64,000 bases of DNA from Alphaproteobacteria bacterium (GTDB lineage Bacteria > Pseudomonadota > Alphaproteobacteria > MPNO01 > UBA830), in NCBI GenBank assembly GCA_022822405.1, contig JAJEBT010000171.1, positions 1 through 64,000 on the forward strand, written 5' to 3'. The position numbers and the translations under genes were made by a program. Shown here piece after piece: positions 10,888-21,102 of the stretch. The notes beneath the pieces were generated by a model. It was not told the origin of the DNA and ran no database searches. It saw only the letters and a program-made list of their open reading frames with translations. Within the stretch, counting starts at the first letter, position 1; each line of letters begins with the position of its first letter.

Positions 10888-11262
10888 CGGTCTCTTGCGA
10901 GAAGCCTCCTGTCGAAAAAGCGCTGCGGGAAACTTTCTGCCGCAAAGCGTTCGGCGTTCCGGACTGCTCGACGGTTTGCGGCAGACTCGCCGGCACAGGG
11001 ACCTGATCTGGATGGTCGGAAAGTTCTTCCGCTTCCGGCAAGTTCCTGTCAATTGCTAACCCGACGCGGGCGGGCGAGCAGCAGAGGTCATGAACGTGCA
11101 CGTCATCTGGCCGGCATGGCGAGGATACGCTGCCAGGAATGTCACAGACCGGCCAGATGGCCCCCCAGCCCGCGCGTCGCGATCATCTGGGCTCGGTAGA
11201 ACCGACTGTCTGTCATCATCTCCTCTGGCACGCGCCACCTGCGGACCCGGGCAACGTATCGG

Positions 11263-11664
11263 TCACGTACTCTCGATCTCGCGCCGCGCGGCGGTCGCCA
11301 GAAAGGCCGAACGGGTCATGCGCCGCCGCCTGGCTTCGTCGTCGATGGCTTCGAGCAGGCCGCGGTCGAGGGAAATGTTGACCTGCCGCGATGAACCGCG
11401 GTCCAGGAGGAGCGGAATCAGCACCAAGTCAGCCCCTTCGCGCCAGTCGGCAAGTTCTGGATCGGCCTTGACGGCATCGATGGAGCGGGGCGGCGGAATC
11501 CGCTCGCCGTCGTTGCGAAGACCCTCAACGTGGAATGCAAGGGCATCGCAGCCACGGTGGACGGCGTCATCAACCGAATCGCCTACGGATACACAGCCTG
11601 GGAAATCGGGGAAGCTTACACCGTAACCAGCGTCGTCCCGGTGGATGAAAGATACGTAGCGCAT
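11263..11664 (-). CDS. hicB: HicB-family antitoxin
   Basis: MRYVSFIHRDDAGYGVSFPDFPGCVSVGDSVDDA plus C-terminal RHH-like region; directly downstream of hicA. Confidence 0.9.
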   Translation of the reverse strand: MRYVSFIHRDDAGYGVSFPDFPGCVSVGDSVDDAVHRGCDALAFHVEGLRNDGERIPPPRSIDAVKADPELADWREGADLVLIPLLLDRGSSRQVNISLDRGLLEAIDDEARRRRMTRSAFLATAARREIEST

Positions 11665-11676
11665 CGCTTCTTCCTC

Positions 11677-11880
11677 TCACATCGCCCAGCCCGCTTGCCG
11701 GTAGATCGATGCCACCGTTCCGCGTGGGATATCCTTGCTCGGGTGCGGCACGGCAACCCGCTTCGGTTTCGTGGGGTGCGTAAACTGCCGGTGACTGCCT
11801 TTCGTGGCAACATGAACCCAGCCGTCCTTCTGGAGCATGCGGATGAACTTGCCGCTGTTGCGTTCCACGACCTTGTTCAT
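11677..11880 (-). CDS. hicA: HicA-family toxin (mRNA interferase)
   Basis: GKFIRMLQKDGWVHVATKGSHRQFTHPTKPKRVAVPHPSKDIPRGTVASIYRQAG, with the catalytic GSHRQF. Confidence 0.92.
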   Translation of the reverse strand: MNKVVERNSGKFIRMLQKDGWVHVATKGSHRQFTHPTKPKRVAVPHPSKDIPRGTVASIYRQAGWAM

Positions 11881-11898
11881 TGTGTATCCACACACAAT
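11879..11898. promoter_or_regulatory. Perfect inverted repeat ATTGTGT-N6-ACACAAT at hicA start (candidate HicB operator)
   Basis: attgtgtatccacacacaat read directly; 7-bp arms, 6-bp spacer, abutting the hicA start codon. Confidence 0.55.
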
Positions 11899-12354
11899 CC
11901 TGGAACCAGATCAATGCCAGAATGCTAGCTCCATGCGATGGTGTGCAAGCGCGAGCATCGGGGGAGCAGGAGCTACTTCGGCAACATGGTCGCCGTTGAG
12001 CGGCTGCAGCCTGAGGCCGAGGCCCATCTGCACCTGAAGACGCTTTCCGGCGAGCAGGCGCAGGGCGACCGACGTGGTGGCGGTGCCCTCCCGACGGTCA
12101 GCGCCCGGTCGCGTCCTGCCGACCGGCGCAAGCCGGACCTTCGGCAGGCTGCCTCGTAGCGCCGACAGCATTTTGCCTCGTCGACTTGCGCAAATGGGTT
12201 GTGACAGCGCTGCCCGGGAGTAGTTGACGCTTCCGCTTGCGTTGGTCTGACGCAGCGGATGTGACGACGCGGCATCGGGTTTTGTTTGTGAATTAGCCCC
12301 GTTTCGATAATATGGAACCGGTCTGTTTTCGTTTCGCAAACAAGGGGCTACACC

Positions 12355-13554
12355 ATGGCCGGATCCGCAGGGAATCGCCATCCCCATGGCCGCACGATCC
12401 GCTGCGCCGGGGGGTACCGGGCGTTCCTCCCGGCGCCGCTTCCGCCGCCGGTCGAGTGGGAGGGCACGCTGGTGGCCGCTCTCTCCAATGCCGATCTCGC
12501 CATCGGACGCCTCGCCGGAGAGGGAAGCCGGTTTCCCAGCCCGCATCTCTTTATCCGCTCTTTCGTTCGCCGGGAAGCGGTGTTGTCAAGCCGAATCGAG
12601 GGAACCCGGACGACGCTTGCCGAATTGCTCGCCGCCGAAGCCGGCGCGAAGGGCGCGGCGGACAGCGCCGACCTGCGCGAAGTGGAGAACTATGTGGCGG
12701 CGCTCGAGTACGGGCTCAACCGGCTGGACGCACTGCCGCTGTCGCTGAGGCTGATCCGCGAGATCCACGAACAACTCATGCGCGGCGTTCGGGGCGATTC
12801 GGCCACCCCGGGGGAGTTCCGTCGCAGCCAGAACTGGATCGGCCCGCCTGGCTGCACGCTGAACGACGCGAGCTACGTGCCGCCGCCACCCGACGGGCTG
12901 ATGCCCTGCCTCGACGCCCTGGAGCGGTTCCTGCACGACGACAGCTCGCCGGTGCTGGTGCATGCGGCGCTCGTGCATGCGCAATTCGAAGCGATCCATC
13001 CGTTTCTCGATGGCAACGGCAGGGTCGGCCGTTTGCTGATCACGCTGCTGCTGGCCGAACGCGGCATCCTGCCCTTGCCGCTGCTCTATCTGAGCGCGTA
13101 TTTCGAGGAAACGCGCGACGACTACTACACCCATCTGCTCGCGGTTACCGAGGCAGGCGCGTGGGAAGACTGGCTCGCCTATTTTCTGCGCGGCGTCCGG
13201 TTGCAGGCGAACGACGCGCTAGCACGCATCGAGCGCCTCGACATTCTGTTCGAGTCCTGGCGCGAGAACCTTGGCGAGGCGTTGTCGCCCCGGCTCTCCG
13301 AGGTCCTGAACCTGTTCGCGGAAAGTCCGTTCTGGACCATCGGCGGGATCGGCAAGACTCTCGGCATCGCCTATACCACGGCCCGACGCGCCGTGGACCA
13401 GCTGGAAGAGGCCGGCATCGTCTCGACGTCCGGGCAGTCGAGACGTAACCGGGTCTACTGCGCTCGCGCGGTTCTCACGGCGCTCGATGCCCCGTTGCAA
13501 CCGGAAGACTCTGCGGGTCGCGGCATCCATACAGGATCCCGGGATGAACTCTGA
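12355..13554 (+). CDS. Fic family protein (class II-like)
   Basis: FIC motif HPFLDGNGRVGR and N-terminal inhibitory-helix motif SSRIEG ((S/T)xxxE(G/N)). Confidence 0.92.
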   Translation: MAGSAGNRHPHGRTIRCAGGYRAFLPAPLPPPVEWEGTLVAALSNADLAIGRLAGEGSRFPSPHLFIRSFVRREAVLSSRIEGTRTTLAELLAAEAGAKGAADSADLREVENYVAALEYGLNRLDALPLSLRLIREIHEQLMRGVRGDSATPGEFRRSQNWIGPPGCTLNDASYVPPPPDGLMPCLDALERFLHDDSSPVLVHAALVHAQFEAIHPFLDGNGRVGRLLITLLLAERGILPLPLLYLSAYFEETRDDYYTHLLAVTEAGAWEDWLAYFLRGVRLQANDALARIERLDILFESWRENLGEALSPRLSEVLNLFAESPFWTIGGIGKTLGIAYTTARRAVDQLEEAGIVSTSGQSRRNRVYCARAVLTALDAPLQPEDSAGRGIHTGSRDEL

Positions 13555-14053
13555 GACCGAAAGCGCCTGAAATTGTCGAGTGGGAGTGCGGTTTATGCTC
13601 GCGCGGCGGATCGGAAGGAAGTGGGGATGCGAAAGCGGAAGCAACGATGCGGGACGTGCGCTCATACCCGCAAGCGCGAAAATAAGAGGACGCCCGCTTC
13701 GATTCGTGGGGGATTCCGGACAGCGTCGTGAAGCCTGCTGCATCGATGTTCGGGAAATCGCCACTGGAGGAGCCGACGGGTCGGAGCCGTCGCGGCGATT
13801 GAGCGGCGGGCGATGCGGCCCGTTCCCCAAGGCTGCCGTCCGCGGGCCTCCGCCGGGCGTGACAGGCGGGCGGCGGCCGCTATCATGACCGCGCGAGGCC
13901 GTCGGCGGACCCGGTTATCTGCAGGCGGCGCGAATCCGCTTCAGCACGCCCGCGCCGGCACGGTTTCTCCCGGACAGCGCGGAGCAGAGAACGGCAGGGA
14001 TGCGTTTTCGACCCGCCAACGACGCCGTCGATTGGATGAAACCGGACTGACCG

Positions 14054-16141
14054 ATGCCCGATCCGAAACCCTCTTATCGCATCGCCGTGGATGTTGGCGG
14101 CACCTTCACCGATGTCGTGATCACCCGCGACGACGGAGGCGGCCTGCAGGCCGTCAAGGTGCCAACCACCCCGGCCGACCGCGCCGTCGCCGTGATGGAC
14201 GGAATCAGGACCTCGGCCGCGCTCGCCGAGGCTCCAAGATCTGCGGTCTGCGAGATCGTGCATGGCTCGACCACCGGCACCAATGCCCTGATTGAACGCA
14301 CGGGGGCAAGGGTCGGCCTGCTGACCACACGCGGGTTCCGCGACCTCCTCGAGATCGGTCGCGTCCAGCGACCGATGGAGGGGCTCTACGACTTCACCGT
14401 GGACCGCCCCCCGCCGCTGGTGCCCCGCCACCTCTGCGCCGAGGCCACGGAACGGATCGATGCCGGCGGCGACATCGTCACGCCGCTCGACGAAGCCTCG
14501 GTCCAGGCGGCCGCCGAGATGTTCGCCGCCCGGGGCGTCGAGGCGGTGGCCGTGTGCTTCCTGTTCGCACACCTCAATCCCGCGCACGAGGAGCGCGCCG
14601 CGGCCGTGCTCGCCGCGCGCCTTCCCGGACTTCCGATCAGCCTCTCGAGCCGGGTGAGCCCCGAATACAGGGAATACGAACGCGCTTCGACGACGGTGAT
14701 GAACGCCTATCTGACCCCGGTCATGACCAGCTATCTCGAACGTCTGCAGGCGCTGATCGAAGAGGAGGTCAGCGCCGCCAGGCTGTCCGTGATCCAGGCC
14801 AACGGCGGCTCGACGTCAGCGCTGCTGGCGCAGCGCAAGCCTGTGTCGACTGTCAATTCCGGCCCTTGCGGCGGTGTGGTCGCCGCCGCCCGCTACGGCC
14901 GCCGCCGCGGGCGCGACCGCATCGTCTCCGTCGACATGGGCGGCACCTCGTTCGACATCGGCCTGATCGAGGACGGCCGTTCGCGCATCACGACAGAGGG
15001 AGACTTCCAGGGCCTCCCGGTCAAGATCCCCATCATCGACCTCCACATCATCGGCGCCGGCGGCGGCTCGATCGCCTGGATCGATCCCGGCGGGGCGCTC
15101 AATGTCGGCCCCCAGTCCGCCGGCGCCGAACCGGGGCCGGCCTGCTACGGGCGCGGCGGCGCCGCTCCGACCGTAACCGACGCCAATCTGGTTCTCGGGC
15201 GCCTCAACCCGGAGAATTTCAACGCCGGCAGCACGACCCTCGACGCCGAGGCGGCCCAGGACGCGGTCGGAAGGCTCGCCGCGGAGATGAAGACTGGCCT
15301 CGAGGAGGCCGCCATCGGCGTGATCCGGGTCGTTAACGCGAACATGACGCGCGGGATCTCGAGCGTGACCATCCAGCGGGGCATCGACGTGCGCGAGTTC
15401 TCGCTGATGTCCTTCGGCGGTGCCGGCGGCGTGCACGCCGCCGAGCTTGCCCGGGAGCTCTCGATGGCGGAAGCGATCGTCCCGCCGCTCCCCGGCACGT
15501 TCTCCGCGCTGGGCCTGCTCGCCACGGAGATGCGCCACGACTACGTCTCGGCCACCGGCAGCGTCACCACGGACGATGCTGATCCCGGCCGTCTCGAGGC
15601 CCTCTTCCGGGAGATGGAGGACGCCGGGCGTACGGAGTTGGAGGCGCTGGGCTTTGCACCCGAGCGGATTCGCCTGACCCGCCTCGCGGATCTCAAGGTC
15701 AGCGGCCAGACCTACGAGCTCCTGTTGCCGCTCCCGCACCAGGGTCCGGTGACACCGTCCGGAATAGCGGCCCTGGTCGAGGCGTTCGGCAAGCTCTACC
15801 GCGAACGCTACGCCTTCTTCTTCGAGGGCGAACCGATCGAGTTCGTGAATCTCCGCGTGAGCGCGGAGGGGCTGAACCCGGGCGTTGCCCTGCCCGAACA
15901 GGAAGCCGGCGATTGCGATCCCGAACCGGCCCGCGGCGGCAGCCGGCCGGTCTGCTTCGACGGGCCGGGATGGCTGGAAACCCCGCTCTACATGCGTGAC
16001 CGGCTCAACTGTGGCATGATCGTCGATGGCCCCGCGGTGGTTGAGGAAGAAACCTCGACGACGCTGGTGCCGCCCGGCACGCGGCTCGAGGTCGCGCCGG
16101 ATCTCGGACTCGTGATCGGCTTCGCAGCAATGGGGACGTGA
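14054..16141 (+). CDS. Hydantoinase/oxoprolinase A subunit family protein
   Basis: VDVGGTFTDVVI, HGSTTGTNALIERTGARVGLLTTRGFRDLLEIGR, SVDMGGTSFDIG, GAGGGSIAWID, GPACYGRGG. Confidence 0.93.
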   Translation: MPDPKPSYRIAVDVGGTFTDVVITRDDGGGLQAVKVPTTPADRAVAVMDGIRTSAALAEAPRSAVCEIVHGSTTGTNALIERTGARVGLLTTRGFRDLLEIGRVQRPMEGLYDFTVDRPPPLVPRHLCAEATERIDAGGDIVTPLDEASVQAAAEMFAARGVEAVAVCFLFAHLNPAHEERAAAVLAARLPGLPISLSSRVSPEYREYERASTTVMNAYLTPVMTSYLERLQALIEEEVSAARLSVIQANGGSTSALLAQRKPVSTVNSGPCGGVVAAARYGRRRGRDRIVSVDMGGTSFDIGLIEDGRSRITTEGDFQGLPVKIPIIDLHIIGAGGGSIAWIDPGGALNVGPQSAGAEPGPACYGRGGAAPTVTDANLVLGRLNPENFNAGSTTLDAEAAQDAVGRLAAEMKTGLEEAAIGVIRVVNANMTRGISSVTIQRGIDVREFSLMSFGGAGGVHAAELARELSMAEAIVPPLPGTFSALGLLATEMRHDYVSATGSVTTDDADPGRLEALFREMEDAGRTELEALGFAPERIRLTRLADLKVSGQTYELLLPLPHQGPVTPSGIAALVEAFGKLYRERYAFFFEGEPIEFVNLRVSAEGLNPGVALPEQEAGDCDPEPARGGSRPVCFDGPGWLETPLYMRDRLNCGMIVDGPAVVEEETSTTLVPPGTRLEVAPDLGLVIGFAAMGT

Positions 16142-16144
16142 GCA

Positions 16145-17875
16145 TTGACTGATCTCGTCACGATGCAGGTCGTCCGCTACGCGTCGGAACAGATCGCCGA
16201 CGAGATGGGCCACACGCTGGTGCGTACCGGCCGCTCGACCATCATCACGGAAATCAAGGACATCTCCTGCGTCGTCACCGATCCCCGCGGCCAGACGGTG
16301 GCCCAGGCGCACCACACGCCGAGCCTGCTCGCGGGTTTCGAGATCACGATGCGCGAACTCGTGCGCGAATACCGGCCGGAAGATCTCGCGCCGGGAGACG
16401 TGATCGTGATGAACGACCCCTACCGGGGCGGCCAGCACGTCATGGACCTCTACGCGATCGCCCCAGCGTTCCACGAGGGTGAGCTTATCGGCTTCGTCGG
16501 CAACATCACCCATCATTCCGACCTCGGCGGCGTGGCCGCAGGCGGCGTCGCGGGCGGCATCCGCGAGATCTACATGGAAGGCCTGCGCCTGCCGATGGTC
16601 AAGATCATGAAGGCGGGGGTCGAGGACCGCGAGATCGTCGGCATCATTGCCAACCAGATCCGGGTGCCGGACAAGACCCTCGGCGACATCCGCGCCCAGA
16701 TCAGCTCGCTCATGGTCGGCACCGAGCGACTCGCTCGCCTGTTCGGACGCTACGGCAGGGACGTGGTCGAGACCGCATGGGCGGACCTCCTGGACTATTC
16801 CGAGCGGCGCATGCGCCAGGGGCTCGCGGCGCTTCCCGACGGAACCTACGAGGCGGAAGACTTCATCGACGACGACGGCGTGAACGACAGGCCGATCCGG
16901 ATTGCACTCAAGGTAAGCGTCGACGGCGACCGCGCCGTCGTCGACCTTAGCGACAGCGATCCCCAAGCCGAGGGCAACACCAACTCGACCATCGCCAACA
17001 CCCACGCCGCGATCTACTACACGATGATCGCGGTCGTCGATCCGCACGCGCCGCCCAATTCCGGCTGCTACCGCCCGATCGAGGTGGTGACAAGAAAGGG
17101 CACGATCGCCGACCCGCTGCCGCCGGGCGCCGTGGCGGCGCGCACCAACGCTTCCCAGAAGATCGCGGAGAGCCTGTTCTTCGCGCTGTCGCAGGCGGTG
17201 CCCGACCGCGTCACCGCCGGAAGCCACGGCCAGATCACGACCTGCGGCTTCGCGGGCACCGACCCGGAGACCGGCGCGCTGTTCATCTACACCGACATCC
17301 AGGGCGGCGGCAACGGTGGACGCCCGCGCCAGGACGGCGCCGACGGCCAGGACAGTCATCTGCCGCGCTTCATGAACACGCCCGTCGAGGCCGTCGAGCG
17401 GCAGTTTCCCATCCGTATTGACCGCTACGAATTCCTGCCCGACAGCGGCGGCGCTGGCAGGTTCCGCGGCAGCCTCGCACTTCGGCGCGACATCCGCCTG
17501 CTCTCTGGCCCGGTCAGCTTCGCCCGTTATGCCGACCGCCAGAAGTTCCGTCCCCAGGGGCTGTTTGGCGGCAAGCCGGGGGCCGCGGGGGCGATCGTCC
17601 GCAACCCGGATACGCCCAGCGAGGAACGAATGCGTTCGAAAGCGCTCGACATGCTCGCCAAAGGTGACGTCGTGAGCCTGCGTCTTCCCGGTGCCGGCGG
17701 CTACGGCGATCCGCGTGAACGCGATTTCGCGGCCATCGAGCGTGACCTGCTTGACGAAAAGATCACTCCCGAACACGCGGAACGCGACTACGATGTCGTT
17801 ATCGACCGCTCGAGCCTGACTGTCGACCCCGAGGCCACCGCGATGTTGCGGTCAGGCCGCGTTGCCGCACAGTAG
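16145..17875 (+). CDS. Hydantoinase/oxoprolinase B subunit family protein
   Basis: Starts TTG 3 bp after hyuA; NDPYRGGQHVMDLYAIAPAFHEGELIGFVGNITHHSDLGG; C-terminus LPGAGGYGDPRERD. Confidence 0.93.
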   Translation: MTDLVTMQVVRYASEQIADEMGHTLVRTGRSTIITEIKDISCVVTDPRGQTVAQAHHTPSLLAGFEITMRELVREYRPEDLAPGDVIVMNDPYRGGQHVMDLYAIAPAFHEGELIGFVGNITHHSDLGGVAAGGVAGGIREIYMEGLRLPMVKIMKAGVEDREIVGIIANQIRVPDKTLGDIRAQISSLMVGTERLARLFGRYGRDVVETAWADLLDYSERRMRQGLAALPDGTYEAEDFIDDDGVNDRPIRIALKVSVDGDRAVVDLSDSDPQAEGNTNSTIANTHAAIYYTMIAVVDPHAPPNSGCYRPIEVVTRKGTIADPLPPGAVAARTNASQKIAESLFFALSQAVPDRVTAGSHGQITTCGFAGTDPETGALFIYTDIQGGGNGGRPRQDGADGQDSHLPRFMNTPVEAVERQFPIRIDRYEFLPDSGGAGRFRGSLALRRDIRLLSGPVSFARYADRQKFRPQGLFGGKPGAAGAIVRNPDTPSEERMRSKALDMLAKGDVVSLRLPGAGGYGDPRERDFAAIERDLLDEKITPEHAERDYDVVIDRSSLTVDPEATAMLRSGRVAAQ

Positions 17876-17893
17876 CGCGAACGGAACGGCGCG

Positions 17894-19030
17894 ATGATCG
17901 AGCTTCCGGGAGAGATCGAGGCCATCCGGGAAACGTTCTCGCGCTTCTGCGACGAACGCATCGCGCCGCAAGCTGCCGAGATCGACGAGGCGCACGAATT
18001 TCCGCACGAACTCTTTCTCGAAATCGGAGCCCTGGGCTTCTTCCGCATGCGCTATCCGGAACGGATCGGCGGCCTCGATCTCGGCCTGCTGCCGTTCTGC
18101 CTCGCGTGCGAGGAGCTGTCGCGCGGCTCGATGGCGCTGGCCGCCGCCTGCTCCATGCAGGCGTTGATGGGCACGCATTTCCTCTGCGAACTCGGCAACG
18201 ACGATATCGTCGAACGCCTGCTTGTGCCGGCGCTCGACGGACACCGCATCGGCGGCATCTGCATGACCGAGCCGGACGCCGGGTCCGACCTCCATGGCAT
18301 GAAGACACGGGCCACCAGGGTCGACGGCGGCTGGCGGCTGAACGGGCAGAAGATGTGGGTCACGTCAGCGCCAGTCGCCGATTTCTTCACCGTGTTCGCC
18401 AAGGCCGGCGACGAGGACCGGATCACGATCTTCCTCGTCGAACGCGATTTCGAGGGTCTCGAGATCGGCCGCGCCATCGACAAGCTTGGCGTACGCGCCC
18501 TGCCCACCTCAGAACTTTCCCTCAACGACTGCTTTGTTCCGGAGAGCCATCAGCTCTGCGCCGTCGGCGAGGGTGAGCAGCATCTGCGCCGGATCCTGGC
18601 CCGCATCAGGATTATCACCGCCGCCATGGGCATCGGCATCGCTCGTGCGGCGCTTGATTCCGCTGTCCGCTATGCCGCCGAGCGCAGGCAGTTCGGCAAA
18701 CCGATCAACCGCTTCCAGGCAGTGCAGATGCGCATCGCCGACATGGGCACGGAACTCGAGGCGGCGCGACATCTCGTGACGCATGCCGCTGAACTGTGCG
18801 ACGCGGGCAAGCCCCATCACAAGGAAGCCGCAATGGCCAAGCTCTTCGCGTCGGAGGCTGCCGCCCGGATCTGCGAGCATGCGTCACGCATCTATGCGTC
18901 CTACGGGTTCGCCATGGAATATCCGGCCCAGCGCTACCTGCGCGATGTCAGATTCCTGCTGATCGGCGGCGGCACGAGCGAAATTCTCAAGCTCGTGATC
19001 GCCAAGGAAATCTCCGGCGGCCAGGCCTGA
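17894..19030 (+). CDS. Acyl-CoA dehydrogenase family protein
   Basis: GICMTEPDAGSDLHGMKTRATR, NGQKMWVTSA, RRQFGKPINRFQAVQ, YGFAMEYPAQRYLRD (Glu in the usual catalytic region). Confidence 0.93.
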   Translation: MIELPGEIEAIRETFSRFCDERIAPQAAEIDEAHEFPHELFLEIGALGFFRMRYPERIGGLDLGLLPFCLACEELSRGSMALAAACSMQALMGTHFLCELGNDDIVERLLVPALDGHRIGGICMTEPDAGSDLHGMKTRATRVDGGWRLNGQKMWVTSAPVADFFTVFAKAGDEDRITIFLVERDFEGLEIGRAIDKLGVRALPTSELSLNDCFVPESHQLCAVGEGEQHLRRILARIRIITAAMGIGIARAALDSAVRYAAERRQFGKPINRFQAVQMRIADMGTELEAARHLVTHAAELCDAGKPHHKEAAMAKLFASEAAARICEHASRIYASYGFAMEYPAQRYLRDVRFLLIGGGTSEILKLVIAKEISGGQA

Positions 19031-19056
19031 GCGCAGCCATTCGGATCCGCAGCTTC

Positions 19057-19467
19057 ATGGTCGACAAGCCGATCAAGGTGATGATTTCCAAGCCGGGCCT
19101 CGACGGGCATGACGTCGGTGCGAAAATCGTCGCCCGGGCACTCAGGGACGCCGGCATGGATGTCGTCTATACAGGGCTCAGGAAGACCCCGGAGGAAATT
19201 GCGGAACGGGTACGGAGCGAAGATGTCGACGTCATCGGGATGTCGATCCTCTCGGGCTCGCACATGCCACTGGCCAGGCGTTTCCGGGAACTCTGGGACA
19301 GCCATGACCTCGGCACGAGGCTATGGCTGGTCGGCGGCAATATTCCGGAAAAGGATCACGAGGCACTGGGCGATCTCGGCGTCGACGCCGTCTTCAATTC
19401 GCGGAGCCGGCTCGACGAGATCGTGCGCTTCATCAGGGAGAATGTGTCGAGATGGCCGAGGAACTGA
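19057..19467 (+). CDS. Cobalamin-binding subunit of acyl-CoA mutase
   Basis: B12-binding motif KPGLDGHDVG (DxHxxG), SILSGSH, VGGNIP; separate polypeptide upstream of the mutase. Confidence 0.92.
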   Translation: MVDKPIKVMISKPGLDGHDVGAKIVARALRDAGMDVVYTGLRKTPEEIAERVRSEDVDVIGMSILSGSHMPLARRFRELWDSHDLGTRLWLVGGNIPEKDHEALGDLGVDAVFNSRSRLDEIVRFIRENVSRWPRN

Positions 19468-21071
19468 GACGAAAGACCGCGGGAGGCGTTGCGCCCGCCC
19501 TTTTTGATTCCGGAATCGAAGTCAAGCCGGTCTACACCGCCGAGGATGCCGCTGCCGGCAACGGCGCGGCGGGCGAGCGGCCGGGCGAGTATCCGTTCAC
19601 GCGGGGCATCCACCCGGAGATGTATCGCCGCCGGCCGTGGACGATGCGCCAATACACCGGTTTCGGCAACGCCGAGGCAACCAACGAACGCTTTCACTAC
19701 CTGATCCGGACCGGCAACACCGGCCTCAACGTCGCCTTCGACCTGCCATCTCAGTGCGGGCTCGACAGTGACGACCCGGCTGCCGCGGGCGAGGTCGGGC
19801 GTGTTGGCATGGCCGTCGACAGCCTCCGCGACTTCGAGGTCGCCTTCGACGGCGTGGATCTCGACCGGATCACGGTCTCGCTGACCGTCAACGGTTCGGC
19901 GGCGATCATGATCGCCATGTATCTCGCCATGGCGGAAAAGCGGGGTTTCGCGCTCGATACGCTGCGGGGCACGGCGCAGAACGACATCCTCAAGGAGATG
20001 GTCGGCCGTGGCACCTGGATATTTCCTGTCGAGCCGTCGATCAGGCTGGTCGGCGACACCATCGAGTACTGCGCCCGCCACGCGCCCAGCTATAGCCCGG
20101 TCAGCGTCTGCGGCTACCATATCCGCGAATCCGGCTGCAACCCGGCCGAGGAGATGGCCTACGCCTTTCTGATCGCCAAGGCCTATATCGACGAGACGCT
20201 TCGGCGCGGCCTCGCCATCGATGATTTTGCGGGACGTTTGTCTTTTAATTTCAATGTGTTCGGAAAGCTTTTTGAGGAAGTTTCGAAGTTTCGCGCAGGA
20301 CGGCGACTATGGGCCACGATCCTCAAGGAGGATTACTGCGCCGCGGATCCGAAAACGATGTGGATGCGCATGATCGCCGGCGGCGGCGGCTTCGGGCTGA
20401 CCATCGACCAGCCCGAAAACAACATCATGCGCGGCGCCTACTACGCGCTGGCCGCGGTCCTGTCCGGCGCGCAGACGATCGCGCTCTGCTGCTACGATGA
20501 GGCCTACACGATACCGAGCCCGAAGGCGCAGCAGATCTCGATCCGGACGATGCAACTCCTGATCGAGGAGATGGGCCTCTGCGATACGGCGGATCCGCTC
20601 GGCGGGTCGTATTTCGTCGAATCGATGACCGACGAGATGGAAGGCCGGATCCGCGCGGTCATGACGCAGATCGAGGCCGACGGCGGCATCGTGGACGGCA
20701 TCGCCAGCGGCCGTATCCAGGACCATGTCTCGCGAAAGGCCTACGAACATCACCTCGGCGTCGAGAGCGGGGAGATACGAAAGGTCGGCGTCAATTGCCA
20801 CCGGGTCGACGAGGAAACGCCGGATGTCGAGTTTCATCCGGAGCGCAAGGAGGATTTGGACCTCCAGCTTGCCAGCCTGACCAAGATACGCGCCGAGCGC
20901 GATGACGCCACCGTCCGCCGCGCACTCGCACGGGTCAGGAGCGATTCCGCAGCCGGCGCGAACGTCATGCCGGCGATCATGGAAGCGGTGCGCGCCTACG
21001 CCACCGTCGGCGAAATCACCCGCGTTCTCGTCGAAGTCCACGGCCGTTACAGCGAACCGGTCATGGCATGA
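19452..21071 (+). CDS. Adenosylcobalamin-dependent acyl-CoA mutase, large (substrate-binding) subunit
   Basis: [85 protein letters not shown]; overlaps the B12 subunit by 16 nt. Confidence 0.93.
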   Translation: MAEELRRKTAGGVAPALFDSGIEVKPVYTAEDAAAGNGAAGERPGEYPFTRGIHPEMYRRRPWTMRQYTGFGNAEATNERFHYLIRTGNTGLNVAFDLPSQCGLDSDDPAAAGEVGRVGMAVDSLRDFEVAFDGVDLDRITVSLTVNGSAAIMIAMYLAMAEKRGFALDTLRGTAQNDILKEMVGRGTWIFPVEPSIRLVGDTIEYCARHAPSYSPVSVCGYHIRESGCNPAEEMAYAFLIAKAYIDETLRRGLAIDDFAGRLSFNFNVFGKLFEEVSKFRAGRRLWATILKEDYCAADPKTMWMRMIAGGGGFGLTIDQPENNIMRGAYYALAAVLSGAQTIALCCYDEAYTIPSPKAQQISIRTMQLLIEEMGLCDTADPLGGSYFVESMTDEMEGRIRAVMTQIEADGGIVDGIASGRIQDHVSRKAYEHHLGVESGEIRKVGVNCHRVDEETPDVEFHPERKEDLDLQLASLTKIRAERDDATVRRALARVRSDSAAGANVMPAIMEAVRAYATVGEITRVLVEVHGRYSEPVMA

Positions 21072-21102
21072 CGGCGATCCTCGTCCTGCCTGGAGGGTGC
21101 AC

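Noticed and set aside
11938-12300. Possible transposase remnant between hicA and fic
   Set aside because: No frame gave recognisable transposase motifs or terminal repeats.
13760-13766. GCCACTG motif upstream of the mutase operon, as a possible cobalamin riboswitch
   Set aside because: The 3' B12-box (AGxCAGGAGACCTGCC-like) and the ordered flanking GGGAAGGC element were not found; a single heptamer is not enough. A Rfam covariance search would settle it.
14816-17776. 986-aa minus-strand ORF
   Set aside because: Antisense to clear hyuA/hyuB; composition (Arg/His/Asp/Val rich) typical of spurious frames in high-GC DNA.
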